This document shows, one piece after another, positions 18,112-24,878 of a DNA stretch of 64,000 nt (within the stretch, counting starts at the first letter, position 1; every line of letters starts with the position of its first letter). Below the pieces are notes generated by a model that was not told where the DNA came from, did no database searches, and worked only from the letters and a program-made list of their open reading frames with translations. A program made the position numbers and the translations under genes. Source of the stretch: Arthrobacter sp. 18067 (GTDB lineage Bacteria; Actinomycetota; Actinomycetes; Actinomycetales; Micrococcaceae); the NCBI RefSeq assembly GCF_902706295.1, contig NZ_CACSJJ010000027.1, positions 1-64,000 on the forward strand, given 5' to 3'.

Positions 18112-19458
18112 ATGACACGGGACATTTTCCAGCCGAGCGGCCAAATCCAGTTCGGCATCTTCTTCCAGGGCGTCAACTCCGGGACTATCTGGAAAGCCGA
18201 GCAATCGGGTTCGCAGACCGACTTCGAATCGTTCAGGCACATCGCCCAGACCGCAGAGCGCGGGAAGTTTGCGGCTTTCTTCCTGGGCGAAGGGCTGCGC
18301 CTGCGTGAGCACCTGGGGCGTCCGCACGCCCTGGATGTCGTGGGTCGGCCGGATGCACAGACCATGCTGGCCGCCCTTGCTGCCGTGACGTCCAACATCG
18401 GTTTGGTAGCCACCCAAAACACCACCTACAACGATCCCGCAGACCTCGCGCACCGGTTGGCGTCGCTGGACCTGATCTCCGGCGGCCGTGCTGCGTGGAA
18501 CATTGTCACCACGGACAACGCCTGGACAGGGGCAAACTTCCGGCGGGGTGGTTACCTGGACCATGCCGACCGTTACAAGCACGCAGAAGCCTTCGTTGAG
18601 ACCGCCAAGCGAATCTGGGATTCGTGGGAAACACCGTCCGGCCCGGCACGGCGCGTTCGTCATGAGGGTCAGCACTACGCTGTGGACGTCACCCCGTTGT
18701 TGCCCCGCAGTGCCCAGTACCGCCCCGTGCTTTTCCAGGCCGGCGACTCCCCGGATGGCCGCGACTTCGCAGCCCGCCAGGCAGACGTGATCTTCTCCGC
18801 GCACCCCAAGTTCGACAACGCCGTGGAATTCCGCCGCGACATCGTCGCCCGCTCCATCGCAGCAGGCCGCGGTGCCAACGCCGTGCAGATCATGCCGGCC
18901 AGCGAATTCATCCTCGCTGCCACGGACCAGGAAGCCCAGGACAAGAAGGCATGGGTCCGAAGCCTGCAGATCGGCCCGCAGCAGGCCATTGCCTACTTGG
19001 AACAGTTCTGGGGCCGCGAGCTCAGCTCCTACGACCCCGACGGTCCCCTTCCGGAGATCGATCCCGTGGTGGAAGAAACCTCCGAGACCCGGGGCAGCGG
19101 CTTCCACGGTGCCAAGGCCCGGCAGCTCGCAGATCAGTGGCGTGCAGAGGCAAAGGACAAAGGCCTGTCCATCCGCCAGTTCGTCACGTCCAAGACAGCG
19201 CGCGTTGATGCCACCTTCACGGGCTCCTACACTGCCGTGGCAGACCACCTCGCGGAGTATGCCCGTGTCGGCGCCGTGGATGGTTTCAACATCTCGCCGT
19301 GGCTCATTCCCACTGGCCTGGATGACATCGTGAACCACCTGGTGCCCGAGCTCCAGGAACGCGGCGTCTACCCCACGGAATACCGTGGCACGACCCTCCG
19401 CGAAAACCTGGGGCTGGAGACGCCGGTGCGGTCGGAAGAATCGGTGCAGGTCCGTTGA
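18112..19458 (+). CDS. NtaA/SnaA/DszA-family flavin monooxygenase
   Basis: A 448-residue LLM monooxygenase of the NtaA/SnaA/DszA/CmoJ type, which oxidise aminopolycarboxylates or C-S bonds with reduced flavin. Visible family segments are QIQFGIFFQGVN at the N-terminus, LASLDLISGGRAAWNIVTT (about 120-138) and FQAGDSPDGRDFAARQAD. The ATG at 18112 follows AAAGGAAC. It closes the operon that begins with the importer at 12154. With a binding-protein importer and a CmoO-like enzyme the set parallels the Bacillus ytm operon for S-substituted cysteine breakdown, which is an inference from family and order. Confidence 0.88.
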   Translation: MTRDIFQPSGQIQFGIFFQGVNSGTIWKAEQSGSQTDFESFRHIAQTAERGKFAAFFLGEGLRLREHLGRPHALDVVGRPDAQTMLAALAAVTSNIGLVATQNTTYNDPADLAHRLASLDLISGGRAAWNIVTTDNAWTGANFRRGGYLDHADRYKHAEAFVETAKRIWDSWETPSGPARRVRHEGQHYAVDVTPLLPRSAQYRPVLFQAGDSPDGRDFAARQADVIFSAHPKFDNAVEFRRDIVARSIAAGRGANAVQIMPASEFILAATDQEAQDKKAWVRSLQIGPQQAIAYLEQFWGRELSSYDPDGPLPEIDPVVEETSETRGSGFHGAKARQLADQWRAEAKDKGLSIRQFVTSKTARVDATFTGSYTAVADHLAEYARVGAVDGFNISPWLIPTGLDDIVNHLVPELQERGVYPTEYRGTTLRENLGLETPVRSEESVQVR

Positions 19459-19460
19459 TC

Positions 19461-19616
19461 ATGGGCCGCCTGCTGCAGCTCTGCCGAGGCTGGTTTGGCT
19501 TCACGCCGGACCAGCACGGCAGCGCGCCCGACGGCGGCGAGTCGGGTGCCGCCGTCGTCGACGTTTCGCGCGGGACTATCAGCCTTCAGTTGACCGTGTG
19601 GGGACAGGCGCTTTAG
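19461..19616 (+). CDS. Possible 51-residue protein after the monooxygenase operon
   Basis: An open frame beginning MGRLLQLCRGWFGFTPDQHG starts two bases after the last monooxygenase stop, has strongly GC-rich third codon positions like its neighbours, and ends at 19616. It overlaps the convergent gene's end by four bases. The ribosome-binding site (AGG about ten bases upstream) is weak and I recognise no family. It may be a real tail gene of the operon or chance coding in GC-rich DNA. Confidence 0.3.
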   Translation: MGRLLQLCRGWFGFTPDQHGSAPDGGESGAAVVDVSRGTISLQLTVWGQAL

Positions 19617-20830
19617 AGCAGTTCCTTGAAGACGTTCCAGCCCCGGCCGATGGGCCCATACGGGCCATGCAGCCCTGAGGTTGAAGCGCCGGTAATGTAA
19701 CTGAGAAGGTTGCCGTTGGCATCAACGGCAGAGATCTCGTTGTATTTCGAGTGGCCGGAACTGCCGAGTCCGGCCACTTGAGAGAACGACTCCCACCCGA
19801 TGCCGACCTGTGCAGGCTCCTCCCAGCCGCCTTCACCGTCGGAGGGGTACTGGTGCAGCTGGCCATACTGGTCGCGTGCGAAAACATCCACGGCACCATC
19901 GGCGTTCATATCGCCACCGGTGATGATCTTGTTCATGACCTGCCAGCCCCAACCCACCTGCTCGGGGTCGAGCCAGCCGCCGTCTCCATCGCCGGGGTAA
20001 AGGAATAGACCACCTGCTGCGTCGCGTGCCAGCACATCGTTGGTGCCGTCGCCATTGAAGTCGCCGGGGCCCACGATGGTGTTGAAGACGTTCCAGCCCT
20101 GGCCAACTTGCTGCCGGTCGAGCCACCCGCCGTCGCCGTCGCCGGGGTAGAGGAAGAGCTTGCCGGCGGCGTCCCGGCCGAGGAGATCGTTGAAGCCGTC
20201 GCCGTCGAAGTCGCCGGGGGAGAAGACAATATTAAACACGTTCCACCCTTGTCCCACTTGCTCGGGCTCGTCCCAGGAACCCCAGTAAGCAGGGCAAGGC
20301 CCCTCGCAGGCGCCCTTGTAGTAGGTGTACGTGCGTGGGTACAGGATGAGCCTGCCGTCGTTGGTCAGGGCGAGGGGCTCAAAGTTGCCCCGCCCGGTCC
20401 AGCCCATCGCCCTGCTGGATGCCTTGACGGGCAGCGTTTCAGTGCTCAGTTGCGTGCCGGTGGGGCAGCCTTGGTTCCCGGGTGTGAGCGGATGGACCCG
20501 CAGCGATATTCGGCTGCCCTGGTCCTCTGGGAGGATCCGCAGCGTGTCCCCTTGCCGGTCCTCAGATAGTGGTTCGCCGTCGCGGAGCCATTCCAAGGTG
20601 ATGGCATCAGAGGTGCCGTCCGGATTCCTGCAGCCCCAGTAGCTGTAGTCGTATTGACGGCGCAGTTCGGCACCCACGTAAGGGACGCCGTCGATGATGG
20701 GCGTTGGTTGAGTGTCCGCAGCCGCGGGCGGTGCCCCGGTGGCCAACAGTCCGGTCGCCAGCAGCCCGGCTGCCAGGGCCATTGCTGGAAGCATTGGATA
20801 CCTTTTGGTGCGTGCTCGAACGTTCCCCAT
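19613..20830 (-). CDS. Secreted FG-GAP/VCBS-repeat protein
   Basis: A 405-residue exported protein. A signal peptide covers about residues 1-38 (MLPAMALAAGLLATGLLATG, then an APPAAADT cleavage region). Residues 40-150 are a beta-rich domain with IIDGVPYVGAELRRQYDYSYW and paired cysteines. Residues about 170-400 contain at least four FG-GAP-like modules of about 50 residues, with Ca-binding-like loops DFDGDGFND, DFNGDGTND and DMNADGAVD. It is probably a beta-propeller binding carbohydrate or wall material. The ATG at 20830 follows GGGGGG by seven bases; an upstream ATG at 20854 is less well placed. Two other secreted proteins here (59643, 61808) share the module type. Confidence 0.82.
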   Translation of the reverse strand: MGNVRARTKRYPMLPAMALAAGLLATGLLATGAPPAAADTQPTPIIDGVPYVGAELRRQYDYSYWGCRNPDGTSDAITLEWLRDGEPLSEDRQGDTLRILPEDQGSRISLRVHPLTPGNQGCPTGTQLSTETLPVKASSRAMGWTGRGNFEPLALTNDGRLILYPRTYTYYKGACEGPCPAYWGSWDEPEQVGQGWNVFNIVFSPGDFDGDGFNDLLGRDAAGKLFLYPGDGDGGWLDRQQVGQGWNVFNTIVGPGDFNGDGTNDVLARDAAGGLFLYPGDGDGGWLDPEQVGWGWQVMNKIITGGDMNADGAVDVFARDQYGQLHQYPSDGEGGWEEPAQVGIGWESFSQVAGLGSSGHSKYNEISAVDANGNLLSYITGASTSGLHGPYGPIGRGWNVFKELL

Positions 20831-20893
20831 GATGTTCCCCCCAGAAGCCTGCATTGACGTTTGTGCTGACGTTACCGCACGGGCGGCCGGCGG

Positions 20894-21343
20894 TCAGGAG
20901 GCGTTGGGGTTCGGGGCCACCATGAACACATCGATCGGGTCCTCGGATTCGAGCACAAAGCCATGCCTCTCATACAGATGGCGCGCCGCGCTGCCTTGCA
21001 GCACGTTCAAACGGAACGGCCGCTCATCCACGGAACCCGCCAAGACGTGTCGGAGCACGGCGCCGCCCAGGCCTTTGCCCTGATGCGTGGGAGCCACGTA
21101 GAAATGCTCAATCCACACGGTGTCCGGCTCCGGTCGGACGGCAATGACACCGGCATCGACGCCGCCGGTATGGATGATGTACGTGTGCTCCGGTTGGAAA
21201 CCGTTCAGGAAGCGCTCGCGGACACGGACGGGATCGAATCGCTGCAACCGTTCCAGGTCAGGGCGCATCACCACAGCCCGGAGTTCTGATATCCAGGCAG
21301 CGTCGGAGGCAACGGTTGGGCGGAGGACGAAGTCAACGGACAT
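20894..21343 (-). CDS. GNAT-family N-acetyltransferase
   Basis: A 149-residue single-domain acetyltransferase. The acetyl-CoA loop is THQGKGLGGAVLRHVL (residues about 88-103), matching Q-x-x-G-x-G, and the C-terminal ARHLYERHGF segment is typical. The acceptor is unknown. It is divergent from the dehydratase gene, sharing an 79-base intergenic region. Confidence 0.85.
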   Translation of the reverse strand: MSVDFVLRPTVASDAAWISELRAVVMRPDLERLQRFDPVRVRERFLNGFQPEHTYIIHTGGVDAGVIAVRPEPDTVWIEHFYVAPTHQGKGLGGAVLRHVLAGSVDERPFRLNVLQGSAARHLYERHGFVLESEDPIDVFMVAPNPNAS

Positions 21344-21422
21344 GGATCCAGCCTATGCTGCACAGTCTCCCTGGCTGCCCCGGCAAACCATAGGATGAAA
21401 CGGACGGAAAGGTGCAGCCACG

Positions 21423-22352
21423 ATGGTCACACGCGAAGAAGTAGAAGCAGCGTACTCACGGACAGCGGGCTGGGTCCGCCACACGCCCCTTGCCGAGAGC
21501 GGGGACCAGGAGCCGTACCACCTGTGGTTCAAGTGCGAATACATGCAGCACACGGGCTCGTTCAAGGCACGTGGTGCCTTCAACCGGCTCCTCACGGCGA
21601 AGGAAAACGGCGAACTCGATCCGGCAGTTGGGATCGTAGTGGCCTCCGGTGGCAACGCGGGGCTGGCCAACGCCTACGCTGCCGCCAAGCTGGGCGTCCC
21701 TGCCACAGTGTTTGTTCCCGATTCCGCACCGGCAAACAAGGTCCATAAGCTCTACGCCATTGGTGCCACGGTGGTCCAGGGTGGCGCCGAGTACGCCGAG
21801 GCCTACGCCGCTGCTGTGCGGTTCGCCGAGGAGAAAGGCGCGGTCTATTGTCACGCCTACGACCAGCCGGAGATCGTGGCAGGCGCCGGCGGGGTTGGGC
21901 TGGAGCTACTTGATGAACTGCCCGACGTCGACACCATCCTCGTTGCTGTTGGCGGCGGCGGCCTGATGGGCGGCATCGCGGCGGCGGCAGAGGGCAGGGC
22001 GCGTGTTGTGGGTGTCGAACCCGAAACGGTTCCCACCCTGCACACCGCGCTGGCCCAAGGCGAACCAGTGGATGTGGCGGTCTCCGGGATCGCTGCCGAT
22101 TCCCTCGGTGCCCGCCGGATCGGCGAGATTGGCTTCGGAGTCGCCCGCCGCACGGGCGTTCAGAGCGTGCTGGTCACGGATGAGGAGATCGTCCGAGCAC
22201 GTCGTGCACTCTGGGAGAAGCACCGGATCGTCGTGGAACACGGTGCTGCCGCTGCGTACGCTGCCCTCCTGTCAGGCGCGTACAAACCGGCCGACGGCGA
22301 AACAGTGGCCGTCATTCTCTGCGGAGCCAACACGGACCCCGCCCACTTCTAA
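21423..22352 (+). CDS. Serine/threonine dehydratase family PLP enzyme
   Basis: A 309-residue fold-type II pyridoxal-phosphate enzyme that deaminates serine or threonine to the 2-oxo acid. The PLP lysine lies in HTGSFKARGAFN (residues about 37-48). ASGGNAGLANAYAA is the substrate/PLP loop and VAVGGGGLMGGIAAA the phosphate-binding glycine loop. No C-terminal regulatory ACT domain is present, so it is the short catabolic form. The ATG at 21423 follows GAAAGG. It ends five bases before a long palindrome, the probable terminator region. Threonine versus serine or another hydroxy-amino acid cannot be decided. Confidence 0.88.
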   Translation: MVTREEVEAAYSRTAGWVRHTPLAESGDQEPYHLWFKCEYMQHTGSFKARGAFNRLLTAKENGELDPAVGIVVASGGNAGLANAYAAAKLGVPATVFVPDSAPANKVHKLYAIGATVVQGGAEYAEAYAAAVRFAEEKGAVYCHAYDQPEIVAGAGGVGLELLDELPDVDTILVAVGGGGLMGGIAAAAEGRARVVGVEPETVPTLHTALAQGEPVDVAVSGIAADSLGARRIGEIGFGVARRTGVQSVLVTDEEIVRARRALWEKHRIVVEHGAAAAYAALLSGAYKPADGETVAVILCGANTDPAHF

Positions 22353-22356
22353 CCAC

Positions 22357-22424
22357 ACCCAAGTAGGTCGCAGTTCAGGTCGTTCCCAGCGCTCAGAACG
22401 ACCTGAACTGCGACCTACTTGGGT
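22357..22424. repeat. Palindromic 3'-end repeat, copy 2
   Basis: A 29-bp perfect inverted repeat (22357-22385 and 22396-22424) with a 10-base loop, between the convergent dehydratase and binding-protein genes. It shares the ACCCAA...GTCGCAGTT frame with copies 1, 3 and 4 but differs in the rest of the arm, with matching changes on the other arm. The arms begin ACCCAAGTAGGTCGCAGTTC. Probably a bidirectional terminator or a mobile palindromic element. Confidence 0.88.
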
Positions 22425-22437
22425 CAGCGGGCGCAAA

Positions 22438-22470
22438 GAATCCCCGCCGGCTGGTTTCCGGCGGGGATTC
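22438..22470 (-). terminator. Terminator downstream of binding-protein gene
   Basis: A 13-bp perfect inverted repeat (GAATCCCCGCCGG / CCGGCGGGGATTC) with a 7-base loop, 33 bases beyond the stop of the binding-protein gene and next to palindrome copy 2. On the minus strand it is followed by CTTTGCG. Confidence 0.8.
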
Positions 22471-22503
22471 GGCGTCGGCAGGTCTGCCCTGCCACAGCGG
22501 TTC

Positions 22504-23502
22504 CTACTTCTTGGGCAGGCCTGCCGGGTTCAGTTCGGACGCGGGGATGGCCTCGGAAGAGAGCCCCCAACGGTCCAGGATCTTGCCGTAGTTGCCGTCC
22601 TTGATGAGGGTATTGAGCGCAGCCTGGGCGGCCACGGCCAATCCGTTGCCCTTCTGGGTGGTGAAGGCAATCTCTGCCTTCAGCGGCCAGCCACCTTCGA
22701 GCGTGCCCACTTCCTTTGTCTTGCCATCCTTGGCCGCCTTGTACGCTGCGGAGGCGTTTGGCCCGAACGTGAGGTCCGCGCGGCCTGACTGGAGGGCGAG
22801 CTGGGAGGCGGAGTCGTCGTCGTAATACTGGAACTCAACCGGCTTCAAGCCGTTCTTCTTGTTCTCCTCGTCCCAGCGCACCAGGATTGCTTCCTGGTTG
22901 GTGCCCGAGCCGACGATGATGCGTTTGCCGGCCACGTCCTTGGCTTCCTTGATGCTGGAGATGTCCGAGTCCGTCTTGGCGTAGAAACCCAGGAGGTCGT
23001 TGCGGTAGGTGGCGAAGTCGAACTTCTCCTTGCGTGCCTCGGTGACGGTCACGTTGGACAGGACGGCCTCGTACTTGCCTGATTCGACGCCCAACGGCCA
23101 GTCAGCCCACGCCACCGGCAGCACCTCGACCTGCAGTCCCAGGCTCTCGCCCACCGCATAGGCAATATCCACTTCGCTGCCGATGAGGGTCTTGTTATCC
23201 GTGGCGAACGTGCTCAGCGGGGGAGTGCCGCCTGTGGTGACCACTGTGAGCTTCCCGTCGGCCTTGATGGCGTCCGGAACCAGTGCGGCCGCCGCGGAGT
23301 CCACGCTCACCTTGATGCGGTCCTGCTGCGGGGTCAGGTTGAACTCCTTGGTGGACGAACTGGAAGAAGCGTTCGACGCCGACGCCGACGCTGACGCGCC
23401 CGTTGCCGCCGTCGCCCCAGGATCGGAGCAGGCCGCCAGCCCCAACAGGGCGGTAGCGGCCAGCGCCGCGGTCACGCCGGATTTGGCTGCGAAACGTGCC
23501 AT
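22504..23502 (-). CDS. Orphan amino-acid-type binding lipoprotein
   Basis: A 332-residue family-3 substrate-binding protein with a lipoprotein signal (LLGLAAC, cysteine near residue 25). An unusual Ala/Ser-rich linker follows the cysteine (SASASASNASSSSS, residues about 36-50), then the bilobed domain. It is paralogous to the protein at 14054-15055 and, like it, sits beside an LLM monooxygenase gene, here divergent. No permease or ATPase gene is adjacent, so it may use the transporter encoded at 12154-14045. The ATG at 23502 has AAGGAG upstream; a longer frame to 23757 lacks one. Confidence 0.88.
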   Translation of the reverse strand: MARFAAKSGVTAALAATALLGLAACSDPGATAATGASASASASNASSSSSTKEFNLTPQQDRIKVSVDSAAAALVPDAIKADGKLTVVTTGGTPPLSTFATDNKTLIGSEVDIAYAVGESLGLQVEVLPVAWADWPLGVESGKYEAVLSNVTVTEARKEKFDFATYRNDLLGFYAKTDSDISSIKEAKDVAGKRIIVGSGTNQEAILVRWDEENKKNGLKPVEFQYYDDDSASQLALQSGRADLTFGPNASAAYKAAKDGKTKEVGTLEGGWPLKAEIAFTTQKGNGLAVAAQAALNTLIKDGNYGKILDRWGLSSEAIPASELNPAGLPKK

Positions 23503-23782
23503 TTGTTCTCCTTGGTTTGCAAGATTCGGGAAGTCTGATGCGTACTTGTGGCTGCAACTATCCGGCAGCTCACGATGCAGGTCAAAGCACCCTGAAACGC
23601 TGGGATACAGGGGTTCACGGCGGTTAATCGGGCGTAGAACGGGGTCACAAAACTGCCCCAAGACCTTCGGAAAGACACGCGCGACGCAACTCACAGAAAT
23701 AAGCCGGGTGCCGCCGTCGTTGTCGCTAGAGTGCCCGGCAACCAACAGTGCGGGCACCGCAAACGTATCGAAAGGCCTTCAC

Positions 23783-24772
23783 GTGACTGTTCCTCTTTCC
23801 ATCCTCGACCTGGCAACAATCGGCAAGGGCCAGACGGTGGCGGAAAGCCTCGCGGGCAGCGTGGCCATGGCGCAGAAGGCCGAAGAGCTGGGCTATCGCC
23901 GCGTTTGGTATGCGGAGCACCACAACATGTCCGCCATTGCCTCCTCGGCCACCAGCGTGCTGATCGCCCACGTCGCCGCGCACACCAACACCATCCGCCT
24001 CGGCGCCGGGGGCGTCATGCTGCCCAACCACTCTCCGCTGACCATCGCGGAGCAATTCGGCACGCTCGAGACCCTGCACCCGGGACGGATCGACCTCGGC
24101 CTGGGACGCGCGCCCGGCAGTGACCAGAACACCATGCGCGCCTTGCGCCGCGACCACACGTCCTCGGACAGGTTCCCGCAGGACGTGCTGGAACTCCAGG
24201 GATACCTCACCGGTCCCACACGCATCCAAGGTGTTGAAGCGACGCCGGGCAAGGGCACCAACGTGCCGCTGTACATCCTGGGCTCCTCGCTGTTCGGTGC
24301 GCAGCTTGCAGCCCAACTGGGACTACCCTATGCTTTTGCTTCACATTTCGCGCCGGCAGCCCTGCAGGACGCTGTTGCCGTTTACCGACGCGAATTCAAG
24401 CCGTCAGAGCAGCTGTCCGAGCCGCATGTGATCGCGGGAGTGAACGTCACCGCAGCGGACAGCAACGCCGATGCGCAGGCCATCCACCTCGCCGTAAAGC
24501 GCGCCCGGGTTTCCCTGTTCTTCGGCGGCGGACGCGAGTTCACCGATGACGAGGCGGACATGGTGCTCGACTCGCCGCAAGGCCAGCACATCGCCCAGAT
24601 GATGAAGTTCTCGGCTATAGGAACCAAGGACGTGGTGCGTGACTACCTTGACGAGTTCGCGGCTTTCGCTGAAGCCGATGAACTCATAGTGGCCCACCAG
24701 AGCATCGGCACCGCCGAGCGTTTGCGGTCCGTGGAACTCGTGGCCGAGGTTGCAGGGCTGGTTCCTGCGTAG
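23783..24772 (+). CDS. LLM-class flavin-dependent oxidoreductase
   Basis: A 329-residue luciferase-like enzyme of the MsnO8/YhbW subgroup. Visible are VPLSILDLATIGKGQT at the start, the active-site stretch RVWYAEHHNM (residues about 43-52), and RIDLGLGRAPGSDQNT. The GTG at 23783 follows GAAAGG; the open frame continues upstream into the divergent gene but without a start signal. It is divergent from the orphan binding protein, with a 280-base shared region in which I see no clear operator. Sulfur-compound oxidation is a contextual guess. Confidence 0.85.
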   Translation: MTVPLSILDLATIGKGQTVAESLAGSVAMAQKAEELGYRRVWYAEHHNMSAIASSATSVLIAHVAAHTNTIRLGAGGVMLPNHSPLTIAEQFGTLETLHPGRIDLGLGRAPGSDQNTMRALRRDHTSSDRFPQDVLELQGYLTGPTRIQGVEATPGKGTNVPLYILGSSLFGAQLAAQLGLPYAFASHFAPAALQDAVAVYRREFKPSEQLSEPHVIAGVNVTAADSNADAQAIHLAVKRARVSLFFGGGREFTDDEADMVLDSPQGQHIAQMMKFSAIGTKDVVRDYLDEFAAFAEADELIVAHQSIGTAERLRSVELVAEVAGLVPA

Positions 24773-24878
24773 CCCTGCATAAATCCAAGGAAAAGCTTTA
24801 CGCATTTGCAATCTGCTAGGTAGTCAAGCGAAACCGTCCGGGCGGAGACTGTAGCTATCCGCTTCGGAAGGATTCGCC

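Noticed and set aside
17965..19338. A 457-codon minus-strand frame across the monooxygenase genes.
   Set aside because: It is a shadow of the NtaA-type gene, has no ribosome-binding site and no recognisable domains.
23183..23782. A 200-residue N-terminal extension of the LLM enzyme at 23783.
   Set aside because: It is antisense to the binding-protein signal peptide and promoter; the GTG at 23783 has a good ribosome-binding site and matches the family's N-terminus.
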